Shown here one piece after another: positions 49,318-57,458 of a stretch of 62,231 nt of DNA. This stretch comes from a virus. The position numbers and the translations under genes were made by a program. Numbering within the stretch: position 1 is the first letter of the stretch; the number at the start of each line of letters is the position of its first letter. Location of the stretch: positions 1 to 62,231 of IMG/VR virus record IMGVR_UViG_3300010885_005470. One strand, written 5' to 3'. The notes below the pieces were generated by a model. The model was not told the origin of the DNA and did no database searches. It was given only the letters and a program-made list of their open reading frames with translations.

Positions 49318-49974
49318 ATGAGCACAGTATCGGCCCCGTACGGGCTTAAACCAATCAGTTTGATTGGCGGTCAATCCTTTACTGGCGGAACAATCCGTGA
49401 GTATTTGTTGACCTCGAACAACAGCGCCGCAATTTATACCGGCGATTTAGTTCAGTTAGGAGCATCAGCCGCTGGACAACCTACCGTTGTTACTAGCACA
49501 CCTACAACCAGCTCTGTTGGTCTAGTCGGTGTTTGTGTTGGTGTACGTTATCAATTATCTGGTCAACAGTTGGGCTATCCTTTATACGCTCAATATTTGC
49601 CAGCTGGCGCAGTAAACGCTGGTTACACCAACATATTTATTCGTGTTGTTGAAGACCCAGACCAGTTATATCAAGTTCAGTCTTTAGGCTCTATTGGCTA
49701 TGGCTCTATTGGTAAAACAGCTGCTTTAGGCAACTTTACTGCTGGTACAAGTAGCTCGACTGGTAATACAACTACTGGTAACTCAGTTGTTGCTATGGCT
49801 TCTTCTGCTGCAAATACAAGCGCGTTGGCTGTTAAGATTGTTGACTTGGTTAACTCCAGCTCTACATTCGGCGGCAACTTCCCATCTAACCCTGGTGATG
49901 CGTACACTGATGTGATTGTCAAATTAAACTTTGGCGTTCATTCATACTACCAATCAGCCGGTACAACTAACTAA
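49318..49974 (+). CDS. Putative capsid decoration / head protein
   Basis: The 218 residues are beta-rich and Ser/Thr/Gly-rich, starting 'STVSAPYGLKPISLIGG'. It directly precedes the major capsid gene and has a strong SD (AAGGAG). The sequence style fits a decoration or head-stabilising protein (inference). Confidence 0.6.
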   Translation: MSTVSAPYGLKPISLIGGQSFTGGTIREYLLTSNNSAAIYTGDLVQLGASAAGQPTVVTSTPTTSSVGLVGVCVGVRYQLSGQQLGYPLYAQYLPAGAVNAGYTNIFIRVVEDPDQLYQVQSLGSIGYGSIGKTAALGNFTAGTSSSTGNTTTGNSVVAMASSAANTSALAVKIVDLVNSSSTFGGNFPSNPGDAYTDVIVKLNFGVHSYYQSAGTTN

Positions 49975-49989
49975 TAAAGGAGCTATAAC

Positions 49990-50901
49990 ATGGCTATTTC
50001 ACGTTCACAACTCCTAAAAGAGTTACTCCCGGGTCTAAACGCATTGTTCGGATTAGAATATGCACGTTACGGTGAAGAGCACAAAGAGCTCTACGAAACC
50101 GAATCTTCTGAGCGTTCATTCGAAGAAGAAACTAAGTTGTCAGGCTTCTCGGCTGCTCCAGTCAAGAACGAAGGCGGCGCAATTTCTTATGACAATGCGC
50201 AAGAAGCATGGACCACACGCTACTCACACGAAACCATCGCTTTAGGTTTCTCAATCACTGAAGAAGCGATTGAAGATAACTTGTATGACTCTTTGTCTGC
50301 TCGTTACACTAAAGCATTGGCTCGTGCTATGGCTTACACCAAGCAAGTTAAAGCTGCTTCTGTATTGAACAACGGTTTCTCCAGCTCTTATACTGGTGGC
50401 GACGGCGTTGCTTTATATAGCACAGCTCACCCATTGGTTTCTGGCGGTACAAACAGCAATACATTCGCAACCCAAACCGACTTGAATGAGACTTCTTTGG
50501 AAGCCGCTGTAATTCAAATCGCTGCTTGGACTGACGAGCGTGGTCTGTTGATTGCTGCTAAGCCTAAGAAATTAGTAGTTCCACCTGCATTGATGTTCGT
50601 TGCGACTCGTTTGCTCGAAACTAAATTGCGTGTTGGTACAACTAATAACGATATTAGCGCTATTAACAACAATGGTACAATCCCTGAAGGTTACTGTGTT
50701 AACCACTTCTTGACCGACACAAACGCATGGTTCTTGTTGACCGACGTTCCAAACGGTTTGAAGCACTTCGAGCGTACACCACTCCAGAATTCTATGGACG
50801 GTGACTTCGATACAGGTAACGTACGTTACAAATCCCGTGAGCGTTACAGCTTCGGCTGGTCTGACCCATTGGGAACATTTGGTTCTTCTGGTTCGTTCTA
50901 A
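49990..50901 (+). CDS. Major capsid protein (HK97 fold, Mu gpT-like)
   Basis: In this 303-residue protein, 'EETKLSGFSAAPVKNEGGAI', 'AWTTRYSHETIALGFSITEEAIEDN', split here, and 'LYSTAHPLVSGGTNSN' are typical of Mu gpT-related capsid proteins. It has a strong SD, follows scaffold and decoration genes and is followed by a strong terminator. Confidence 0.85.
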   Translation: MAISRSQLLKELLPGLNALFGLEYARYGEEHKELYETESSERSFEEETKLSGFSAAPVKNEGGAISYDNAQEAWTTRYSHETIALGFSITEEAIEDNLYDSLSARYTKALARAMAYTKQVKAASVLNNGFSSSYTGGDGVALYSTAHPLVSGGTNSNTFATQTDLNETSLEAAVIQIAAWTDERGLLIAAKPKKLVVPPALMFVATRLLETKLRVGTTNNDISAINNNGTIPEGYCVNHFLTDTNAWFLLTDVPNGLKHFERTPLQNSMDGDFDTGNVRYKSRERYSFGWSDPLGTFGSSGSF

Positions 50902-50917
50902 TCTGAACTTACCTAAT

Positions 50918-50949
50918 AAAAAACCCAGCTCACGAGGCTGGGTTTTTTT
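50918..50949. terminator. Bidirectional terminator after the capsid gene
   Basis: An 8-bp stem AACCCAGC/GCTGGGTT with a 7-base loop, flanked by A on the left and T on the right. It ends rightward capsid transcription and leftward transcription of the HNH-GNAT island; the HNH stop codon lies in the loop. Confidence 0.9.
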
Positions 50950-51280
50950 CATCATGGTGATGGATTCTATGGCAGTTAGCGCATAGTACTACGCACTTTT
51001 TTATTTCTTCGTAGGCTCTTTTAAACCGCCCATCGCTTATTAAACGATTGACGTTGTGCTCTTTTAGACTTGGGTCTTCGTGGTGAAAATCTAAAGCTGC
51101 ATGGTGGTTAAAACCGCATTTTGTACATTTAAGTGTACGTTTATATACATCCCATTCTTTTTTTAACTCACGCCGTCTGATGTTTATTTCTTCTCGTCTT
51201 TTAGCATAATTTGCTAAGTAGTGATTACGGCTGTACTCCTTGTGCTTGGCGGCTCTTACGCTCTTGTCTTTGTATGGCAT
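50930..51280 (-). CDS. HNH endonuclease (leftward, in head operon)
   Basis: The 116 residues have a basic N-terminus, then 'KCTKCGFNHHAALDFHHEDP' (Cys52, Cys55, HNH His66/67) and 'CVVLCANCHRIHHHD' (Cys100, Cys103). This is a zinc-supported HNH of the free-standing homing type. The start at 51280 has AAGG 9 bases upstream and overlaps the GNAT gene end by 56 bases. Confidence 0.85.
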   Translation of the reverse strand: MPYKDKSVRAAKHKEYSRNHYLANYAKRREEINIRRRELKKEWDVYKRTLKCTKCGFNHHAALDFHHEDPSLKEHNVNRLISDGRFKRAYEEIKKCVVLCANCHRIHHHDEKNPAS

Positions 51281-51713
51281 CCTGATTGACCTTATATTTC
51301 CAATAAATTGCATTACGGAAGGACCACTTGTTAGCAGGAGTATATATCTTAAAACCAGCATTGATTAAAGAGTTGGCAGACGCAGGGTTATTTGTTGTAT
51401 CTGTGATACACCAGTTCCAACCTAATCGTTTTGCTTGGGCTAACCTAGCTTTGATTAAGCGTAGCTGTAAGCCGTTACCAGTAAAGCCACCAAGTACACC
51501 AGCCCTACATAAGTAACCTGTATCTGTCCATTTTATCGAGCGTACCAGACCCGCAAAAGCGACTGGCTTCCCATCTTCTGTATAGGCTATCCACCAATGC
51601 CCCCATGTTGGTTCGTAAGGTTGGTCCGCTGGCAATATCTGCTTCTGAAGATAAAGCAACAGATTCTGAATTGCTGGGTTTCTGATATCGACTTTTTTTA
51701 TTGTGAATTGCAT
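51225..51713 (-). CDS. GNAT-family N-acetyltransferase (leftward)
   Basis: In this 162-residue protein, 'AGVLGGFTGNGLQLRLIKAR' fits motif A with the acetyl-CoA loop, and 'TTNNPASANSLINAGFKIY' is the typical last motif. The start at 51713 has GGAG 8 bases upstream. Oriented against all surrounding genes, it forms a two-gene island with the HNH gene. The substrate is unknown; phage GNATs may modify host proteins or toxins. Confidence 0.85.
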   Translation of the reverse strand: MQFTIKKVDIRNPAIQNLLLYLQKQILPADQPYEPTWGHWWIAYTEDGKPVAFAGLVRSIKWTDTGYLCRAGVLGGFTGNGLQLRLIKARLAQAKRLGWNWCITDTTNNPASANSLINAGFKIYTPANKWSFRNAIYWKYKVNQDAIQRQERKSRQAQGVQP

Positions 51714-51770
51714 TGCCCATTCTCCGCCCAATTAATTGCCTAGATGCACTCATTTTACCTAAAAATAGTG

Positions 51771-51797
51771 TTGCAAATATTAAAAAAGATGTATACT
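51771..51797 (+). promoter_or_regulatory. Possible rightward promoter after the island
   Basis: TTGCAA, 15 bases, TATACT. The -10 is good but the spacing is short. It could restart rightward transcription after the terminator at 50918. Confidence 0.4.
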
Positions 51798-51885
51798 ACG
51801 GCTATCTGGGTAATTTACCGTACTTGACTGCCCCAGCAGACGATGCAACGATTTGTACGGTTAACTTTTGCATAGGAAATATATC

Positions 51886-52596
51886 ATGGCACGTTCCACC
51901 TTTGAAGGCCCAATTTTAGCTGGCGACAACCGTTTTGGCGCATTACGTAACACAGGCTCAGCCCGTTTATCACAAAATTCTTTTGTAGACTATTCTGTAA
52001 CTACAGGAAATGGTACTCCAGGATATCCTGGCGCAGCTAGTCAATTCGTTAACTCCAATCAATTATCTTCTGATGCCAACGTAAACGCTACTGTTTATAC
52101 ACCATCTTCTTCTACATACCCATCTGTAGCTGCTTCTATACCTGCTGATAGCGGAACAAATATTTATCGTGGTGCTGTAATGTATATTCCAGCTAACTCA
52201 CAAATTGAGTCAATCGTAGTTGACTATTTGACAGCTATTACTGTTGGTAATGCTAGTTTAAGCGCTGTTAATATCTATGCTTCTAACGGCTACACAGCAG
52301 CTGCAGGCACACCAACTTACGCTACTATTACTTTAGGTACAACAACTGTTGGTACTGCAGGTCGTCAAACAACTACTTATTCCGCAACTAACTTGTTGAA
52401 TATGGCTGCTACATCAACTGATATTTTACCAGGCGGCGGTGTTAACCCAATGTCACAAGTTGTGTTCACATTATCTATTGTTGGTACTACGCTTACTACT
52501 TTAACTGCCGGTAAATTTAATATTACCCTCAATTACATACAAGCTGACGGCTCGTTAGGTACTAAGACTGTATACCCATATGGTAATGCTGACTAA
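51886..52596 (+). CDS. Putative virion protein
   Basis: The 236 residues start 'MARSTFEGPILAGDNRFGAL' and are beta-rich, Ser/Thr/Ala-rich. The ATG at 51886 has AGGA 8 bases upstream. A strong terminator follows it, so with the possible promoter it may be an abundant single-gene transcript, for example a second decoration or fibre-like head protein (inference). Confidence 0.6.
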   Translation: MARSTFEGPILAGDNRFGALRNTGSARLSQNSFVDYSVTTGNGTPGYPGAASQFVNSNQLSSDANVNATVYTPSSSTYPSVAASIPADSGTNIYRGAVMYIPANSQIESIVVDYLTAITVGNASLSAVNIYASNGYTAAAGTPTYATITLGTTTVGTAGRQTTTYSATNLLNMAATSTDILPGGGVNPMSQVVFTLSIVGTTLTTLTAGKFNITLNYIQADGSLGTKTVYPYGNAD

Positions 52597-52605
52597 TTAA
52601 TCCCG

Positions 52606-52626
52606 GGGGTCTACGGACCCCTTTTT
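52606..52626 (+). terminator. Terminator after 51886-52596
   Basis: GGGGTC-TACG-GACCCC stem-loop followed by TTTTT. A clear rho-independent terminator with the same TACG loop as the hairpin at 42279. Confidence 0.85.
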
Positions 52627-52645
52627 AAAATTTAGGAGATTAATT

Positions 52646-53152
52646 ATGACAATGCAATATGATGTAAAAGGCTCGCATTTTAGTGGCTCTGGTTTAGCTG
52701 TTTCTGGACGCACACGCCTTAAAAACTTGATTTATCTTGGTACTGGTACTGCTGGTAGCATTGATGTTTTTGATACAACAACTGCCCCTGTTTCGGCTAC
52801 TTATGCTCGTTCTGGCTATACAGTAACGGTTACAAAAACAGCGCACGGATTAACTACCGGGCAAAATATCGGTATAACTTATGCTGCTGCTTCTGGCGTA
52901 GCTGCTGTAGCTGGCAATTATGTCATTACTGTTTTAACTGCGGATACTTTTAGTATTACAGACCTTAATACTGGAACTATTGCTGGCGGCACAGCTTGTG
53001 TATATTCAACTGGTAAATTTTTAACTAGCTACAATACAGGTACAGCCGTTCAGCCTTTCCAAGCTATTTTTTCTGGTGAAGGTATTTTGGCTCAAAACGG
53101 CATATATGTTGTTGTTACAAACATCAGCTTCCAGACAATTCAATATGGCTAA
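52646..53152 (+). CDS. Virion protein with inserted FCCH-like module
   Basis: The 168 residues start 'MTMQYDVKGSHFSGSGLAVS'. The middle contains 'KTAHGLTTGQNIGITYAA' and 'GNYVITVLTADTFSITD', an FCCH-like beta module also seen near residue 115 of the protein at 5444-7444. The ends form a short conserved core, so the module looks inserted. Probably a head or tail surface protein. Confidence 0.6.
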   Translation: MTMQYDVKGSHFSGSGLAVSGRTRLKNLIYLGTGTAGSIDVFDTTTAPVSATYARSGYTVTVTKTAHGLTTGQNIGITYAAASGVAAVAGNYVITVLTADTFSITDLNTGTIAGGTACVYSTGKFLTSYNTGTAVQPFQAIFSGEGILAQNGIYVVVTNISFQTIQYG

Positions 53153-53402
53153 GAAAAAAGGCGTTTCGCTTGCAGTTGGTCGTGGTGAGAAGTTGCCTGT
53201 GGCTAAGGGCGCTGGGCTTACCGCCAAAGGTCGTGCTAAATATAATGCGGCTACTGGCTCTAATCTAAAGGCTCCGCAACCTGAAGGCGGGCCACGTAAG
53301 AAGTCTTTTTGTGCTCGTATGTCTGGTATGCCAGGCCCAATGAAAGATGAAAACGGCAAACCAACTCGTAAAGCGGCTAGTTTAAAACGATGGAAGTGTT
53401 AA
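53145..53402 (+). CDS. Small basic protein, DUF6321-like
   Basis: The 85 residues contain 'GAGLTAKGRAKYNAATGSNL', 'KAPQPEGGPRKKSFCARMSG' and 'MKDENGKPTRKAASL'. This motif set is that of a small basic family (DUF6321, tentative) shared by phages and large DNA viruses. Strongly positive charge suggests packaging with DNA (inference). It overlaps the preceding gene by eight bases. Confidence 0.7.
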   Translation: MAKKKGVSLAVGRGEKLPVAKGAGLTAKGRAKYNAATGSNLKAPQPEGGPRKKSFCARMSGMPGPMKDENGKPTRKAASLKRWKC

Positions 53403-53403
53403 A

Positions 53404-53652
53404 ATGAGCGACATTAACCCAATTGAAACAGCTAGAGAATTAGCAACACACGCTAACGATATTCAACACTTGCAGGCTGATATGGATAAACTTGTACAAG
53501 ACATGGAAGAAGTTAAAAAATCCTTAGCTACAATTCAGCAAATGCTTGGTGAGCAAAGTGCTAGCAAAAAGACTTTGCATGGTGTTTTAACTGTATGCGC
53601 TGGTTTAGCTGGTGGTATTATTGTTTGGATACTTGATAGGTGGATTAAATAA
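53404..53652 (+). CDS. Coiled-coil plus single TM protein (XhlA-like topology)
   Basis: In this 82-residue protein, residues 15-50 form a coiled coil ('DIQHLQADMDKLVQDMEEVK') and residues 59-78 form a membrane helix ('GVLTVCAGLAGGIIVWILDR'). The layout is that of XhlA-type accessory lysis proteins, though it lies far from the lysis cassette at 4497-5434. Confidence 0.6.
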   Translation: MSDINPIETARELATHANDIQHLQADMDKLVQDMEEVKKSLATIQQMLGEQSASKKTLHGVLTVCAGLAGGIIVWILDRWIK

Positions 53653-54254
53653 TGCCTAGCGTATCTAAAAAGCAACACAACTTTATGGAAATGGTTGCCA
53701 ATAACCCAAAGATGGCTAAGAAAGTTGGTGTCCCACAATCTGTTGGTAAGGACTTTGCTAAAGCAGATAAGGGTAAAAAGTTTGGTACTGGCGGAGATGT
53801 TAAGTATACTTTTGGCGGTAAGAACCAAGTTAATAAACAGCGTACTCGTGGTGGGTCTACTTTTGGATATCAAAAAGAAGTTCCCGATGTAAATAATAAC
53901 AAGTATGCGGGTTTAAAAATTGGCGGTTCAGTACGTACAGACCTACAAAAAGCCAACGTAAAAAAGACCGACCACGGAAATGCGGCGTTATTTAAAAAAG
54001 GTGGAATTATGAAAAGCGATATGAAAGAAGATATGGCGGCGGATAAGAAGCAAGATGTTGCTATGATTAAGAAAGCTTTTAAAGAGCATGATGCTCAAGA
54101 ACATAAAGGTGGTAAGGGTACTAAACTAACTCTTAAAAAAGGCGGCGCTATTAAAGAAGCTCGTTTAGAACCTGCTAGAATGGAAGCTGTAAAAACTAGT
54201 CCAAGCCGCGATGGTGTAGCTCAGCGAGGTCGTACTAAAGGTCGTGTTTGTTAA
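53652..54254 (+). CDS. Basic KGG-motif protein with SKKQ N-terminal domain
   Basis: The 200 residues start 'MPSVSKKQHNFMEMVANNPK' followed by 'MAKKVGVPQSVGKDFAKADK', a domain I recognise from many phage small proteins. The rest has repeated GG motifs ('FGTGGDV', 'KIGGSV', 'FKKGGIM', 'LKKGGAI') and is Lys-rich. Probably packaged (inference). TAATG overlap with the gene before. Confidence 0.65.
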   Translation: MPSVSKKQHNFMEMVANNPKMAKKVGVPQSVGKDFAKADKGKKFGTGGDVKYTFGGKNQVNKQRTRGGSTFGYQKEVPDVNNNKYAGLKIGGSVRTDLQKANVKKTDHGNAALFKKGGIMKSDMKEDMAADKKQDVAMIKKAFKEHDAQEHKGGKGTKLTLKKGGAIKEARLEPARMEAVKTSPSRDGVAQRGRTKGRVC

Positions 54255-54269
54255 TTAAGGAGAAGTAAA

Positions 54270-54482
54270 ATGGCAACAGAAAAAATGGGCCCAAAATCAA
54301 TGAGCCAAGACGTAGAAAAATTTCCGCAATTTGAATCTCATGATGCAGCAATGAAAAAACATGCTGGTGCGCACAAGCCACAGCACGAAATGATTGCTGA
54401 GCATAAAGCCAGTCATGATGCACACCATGAAGCAGTTGCTAAGATGTGTGGCGGCGGTATGGCTAAAGCTAAGAAGAAATAA
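54270..54482 (+). CDS. His-rich small protein
   Basis: In this 70-residue protein, 'HKPQHEMIAEHKASHDAHHE' holds many His, so metal binding is possible. Preceded by AAGGAG. It belongs to the run of small basic proteins. Family unknown. Confidence 0.6.
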   Translation: MATEKMGPKSMSQDVEKFPQFESHDAAMKKHAGAHKPQHEMIAEHKASHDAHHEAVAKMCGGGMAKAKKK

Positions 54483-54484
54483 TC

Positions 54485-55087
54485 ATGCCATTTACAGAGA
54501 CTGGCAAAGAAAAAGCCAAGCGTGAAGCCTATATGAAGGCTAATAAGGAGCGTGGTGTTCGTCAAGAACAAGAGCGTGACTATAAAATGTTTGGCACTAC
54601 TGAACAAAATATTCCTAAAGTAGATACTATGGGTAATGTAACTGGAATGAAAAAAGGCGGAAAAGTTATGAGCAAAAAAGCAAAACGCTACGATGAAGGT
54701 GGCGATGTTGAGACAGGTACTACACAAGGTCAAAACGCACGTATTGATGACGACGTTCGTGCTAAAGCGTTGGAGTATGCTAACTCTCGTATTGAAGATG
54801 AGCCGATGATTGATATGCGTCCAGCTCCAAAAGCAAAACCTAAGTCCGCTTCGTTTAAAGAAAAAGCTAAGTCTACTGGGTTTACTTCTGCTGAAACAGG
54901 TGGTGGTGCAGCTCTTATGACTCGCAAAGATAGCAGCGGCTCTAAACCTGCTCCTAAAGCAAGCCCTTCTAAAAAGAAAGATACTTCGAGCATTGACTAT
55001 TCAGTCGGTAATGCAATGAAAAAAGGCGGCTCAGTTAAGAAGGTTGCTGGTAAGTTAGCTACTCGTGGGTACGGTAAAGCGCGATGA
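54485..55087 (+). CDS. Basic KGG-motif protein
   Basis: The 200 residues show 'GMKKGGKVMSKKAKRYDEGG', 'ALMTRKDSSG' and 'AMKKGGSVKKVAGK'. It is Lys/Ala/Ser-rich with little predicted folding; it resembles neighbouring proteins only in the GG motif. Probably virion-associated (inference). Confidence 0.6.
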   Translation: MPFTETGKEKAKREAYMKANKERGVRQEQERDYKMFGTTEQNIPKVDTMGNVTGMKKGGKVMSKKAKRYDEGGDVETGTTQGQNARIDDDVRAKALEYANSRIEDEPMIDMRPAPKAKPKSASFKEKAKSTGFTSAETGGGAALMTRKDSSGSKPAPKASPSKKKDTSSIDYSVGNAMKKGGSVKKVAGKLATRGYGKAR

Positions 55088-55332
55088 AATCTTCTAGAGG
55101 CATGGGCGCAGTTAGCCCATCTAAGCTTCCTAAAGGTTCTGAATCTGCTGTCCTTGCTAAAGGTGGCAAAGTTAATGCTGCCGGTAACTATACAAAACCA
55201 AGTCTTCGCAAGAAGATTGTTTCTCAAGTTAAAGCTGCTGCTACTCAGGGAACTGGGGCGGGTAAATGGTCAGCCCGTAAAGCACAGCTAGTAGCAAAGA
55301 AGTACAAGGCTGCAGGTGGTGGATATAAATGA
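55084..55332 (+). CDS. Small basic protein with KWSARKAQLVAKKY motif
   Basis: The 82 residues start with 'VLAKGGKVNAAGNYTKPSLR', then 'KKIVSQVKAAATQGTGAGKW' and 'SARKAQLVAKKYKAAGGGYK'. The second half is a recognisable small domain found in phages and in large eukaryotic DNA viruses. ATGA overlaps join it to both neighbours. Confidence 0.7.
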   Translation: MKSSRGMGAVSPSKLPKGSESAVLAKGGKVNAAGNYTKPSLRKKIVSQVKAAATQGTGAGKWSARKAQLVAKKYKAAGGGYK

Positions 55333-55580
55333 GTGGGTTGGCAAAATCGCAACAGTCTTTAAAGGCTTGGGGTGAGCAGAAATGGACAACCAAATCTGGA
55401 AAGAAATCATCTGAAACAGGCGAACGGTATTTGCCAAAGAAAGCTATTGATGCATTAAGCCCGCAAGAGTACGCTGCAACAACACGCGCTAAACGTGCTG
55501 GTAAAGCAAAAGGTAAGCAGTTTGTAGCACAGCCTAAAGCAATTAAAGAAAAAGTCAAACCATATAGAAAAGTAAAATAA
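55329..55580 (+). CDS. Small basic protein with GERYLP motif (DUF5872-like)
   Basis: In this 83-residue protein, 'SLKAWGEQKWTTKSGKKSSE', 'TGERYLPKKAIDALSPQEYA' and 'TTRAKRAGKAKGKQFV' match a family I know as DUF5872 (assignment tentative) from giant viruses and phages. Highly basic, so a DNA-binding packaged protein is likely (inference). Confidence 0.7.
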   Translation: MSGLAKSQQSLKAWGEQKWTTKSGKKSSETGERYLPKKAIDALSPQEYAATTRAKRAGKAKGKQFVAQPKAIKEKVKPYRKVK

Positions 55581-56326
55581 TGACAACATCTGGTACCGCA
55601 ACGTTTAACCTAGACTTATCTGAGATAGTTGAAGAGGCTTTTGAGCGCTGTGGCGCTGAGCTTCGTACTGGCTATGATTTGCGTACTGCACGTCGTTCTT
55701 TGAACCTACTTACTATTGAGTGGGCTAATCGTGGCATTAACCTATGGACTATTGAACAGGGCGTAATACCCTTAATTCAAGGAGTAAATACATATGACCT
55801 ACCGACAGATACTATTGACCTATTGGAACACCAGATTCGTACAAATGCCGGTCAACAAAATAACCAGACTGATATCACCATCAGTCGCATCAGTGTATCT
55901 ACCTACTCTACAATCCCTAATAAATTAGCTCAGGGACGCCCTATACAGGTCTGGATTAACCGCCAAAGCGGAGCAGACTACCCTACAGGTAATACTCCTG
56001 ATAGAAAGCCTCAAATCACTGTTTGGCCTACCCCAGACCAAGGCACTGCCCAAGTACCTTATTACAACTTTGTTTACTGGCGTATGCGCCGTATCCAAGA
56101 TGCTGGCACAGGTGTTAATACCCAAGATATTCCTTTCCGTTTTATTAACTGTATGGTGGCAGGATTGGCTTGGTATTTAGCTGCTAAGATACCTACAGTT
56201 ACTATGGAGCGTGCACAAGCCTTAAAAGCTGAGTATGAACAGCAATTTGATTTGGCAGCGCAAGAAGATAGAGAAAAGGCTCCAATTAGATTTGTACCAA
56301 GACAGCAATTTTTGGGGAATGGATAA
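55580..56326 (+). CDS. Head-tail adaptor / tail tube A-like protein
   Basis: In this 248-residue protein, 'LSEIVEEAFERCGAELRTGY', 'RRSLNLLTIEWANRGINLW' and 'CMVAGLAWYLAAKIP' form the helical bundle typical of P22 gp4 / T7 gp11-type adaptors that bind the portal, with a beta domain between. It begins on the last base of the previous stop. Confidence 0.75.
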   Translation: MTTSGTATFNLDLSEIVEEAFERCGAELRTGYDLRTARRSLNLLTIEWANRGINLWTIEQGVIPLIQGVNTYDLPTDTIDLLEHQIRTNAGQQNNQTDITISRISVSTYSTIPNKLAQGRPIQVWINRQSGADYPTGNTPDRKPQITVWPTPDQGTAQVPYYNFVYWRMRRIQDAGTGVNTQDIPFRFINCMVAGLAWYLAAKIPTVTMERAQALKAEYEQQFDLAAQEDREKAPIRFVPRQQFLGNG

Positions 56327-56829
56327 TGTCGGACTATGAGCGTATTAAAGCTTGGAGACTAGCTAATCCAGAAAAAGTCAAAGAGCAAAATAAACGGTAT
56401 GCAGAAAAACACCCTGAAGTACTAAGGGCTAAAGCTTTACGTCATAAAGTTAAAAATATTGAAACTATTCGTGTTAAAGATAGAGAGTCTTCTAAAGCCT
56501 ACAGAGAAGCCAATAAAGAAAAAGTAGCCGCCAGTAAGCTTAAATACGCCCAAGAAAATAAATATATTATTAATGCGGCTGTAGCTCGTAGAAAAGCGGC
56601 TAAGTTAGAACGTACCCCAGGCTGGTTAACTGAATTTGACAAATTAAAAATCAAGTGCTTATACTCTATTGCAGCTATGCTTACCCATGAGAATAAAGAA
56701 CCCTGGCATGTAGACCATATTATTCCATTACAGGGTAAATTAGTGTCTGGTTTACATGCACCTAGCAACATGCAAGTTCTACGGGGTATAGAAAATGTTA
56801 GTAAAAAGAATACGTTTAAGGTAGTATAA
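56326..56829 (+). CDS. HNH endonuclease in tail operon
   Basis: In this 167-residue protein, the N-terminal 110 residues are Lys/Ala-rich helix ('AKKVAASKLKYAQ'-like) that probably binds DNA, and the C-terminus has 'WHVDHIIPLQGKLVSGLHAP' and 'SNMQVL', a canonical HNH. It is wedged with one-base overlaps between structural genes, as free-standing homing endonucleases often are. Confidence 0.85.
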   Translation: MSDYERIKAWRLANPEKVKEQNKRYAEKHPEVLRAKALRHKVKNIETIRVKDRESSKAYREANKEKVAASKLKYAQENKYIINAAVARRKAAKLERTPGWLTEFDKLKIKCLYSIAAMLTHENKEPWHVDHIIPLQGKLVSGLHAPSNMQVLRGIENVSKKNTFKVV

Positions 56830-57248
56830 TGGCTACACAGTTTGCTTCTGGTGTACATTCAATTGCAGAATGCGATAGGTGCGGATTTAGGTATAAACTT
56901 AAAGAGTTAAAAAAGTTAACTATTAAGACTAAAAACGTTAGTATTAAGGTGTGCCATGAATGTTTTGAAATGGACCAACCACAGTTGCAGCTTGGGATGT
57001 TCCCAGTTTTTGACCCACAGGCCGTACGGGAACCAAGACGGGACAATAGTTATTACCAATCAGGCAATACTGGACTAGAAACAAACCCGTATACTGGTGG
57101 AACAACTCTTGCAGGTAATGGAACTCCATCGGGTGGTAGTAGGGTAATTCAGTGGGGGTGGTTTCCTGTAGGTATGAAATATGATTTTAATGAAACACCA
57201 AACACTTTAGTAGGAACAACTGCTGTAGGGCAAGTAACAATTAATTAG
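56829..57248 (+). CDS. Zinc-ribbon virion-region protein
   Basis: In this 139-residue protein, 'ECDRCGFRYKLKELKKLTIK' and 'VCHECFEMDQPQL' supply two CxxC pairs. The rest is Gly/Thr-rich and beta-like. This zinc-ribbon family is common beside adaptor genes of podoviruses; function unknown, probably structural. Confidence 0.65.
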   Translation: MATQFASGVHSIAECDRCGFRYKLKELKKLTIKTKNVSIKVCHECFEMDQPQLQLGMFPVFDPQAVREPRRDNSYYQSGNTGLETNPYTGGTTLAGNGTPSGGSRVIQWGWFPVGMKYDFNETPNTLVGTTAVGQVTIN

Positions 57249-57258
57249 GAGTAGAAAA

Positions 57259-57456
57259 ATGGCAAGAGATACTGGCATCGAATCAAAAGGTAGAACTAAG
57301 GGTAAAAATCTTGGTGATAGTGGACCAACCGCAAAAATTATGAAGGCAAATAAAAGTCTTGGCGTATCTAATGAAGAACGCAAAGCTGATGGTATGAACC
57401 GTGCTAAGCTAATTAATCAGTTTGGTTCTACTGGTCTTAAAGGCAAAGGATTCTAA
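57259..57456 (+). CDS. Small basic Gly/Lys protein
   Basis: The 65 residues start 'MARDTGIESKGRTKGKNLGD'. Extended, basic, with SD AGGAGT. The 'GRTKG' element also ends the protein at 53652-54254. Probably packaged (inference). Confidence 0.55.
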   Translation: MARDTGIESKGRTKGKNLGDSGPTAKIMKANKSLGVSNEERKADGMNRAKLINQFGSTGLKGKGF

Positions 57457-57458
57457 TC

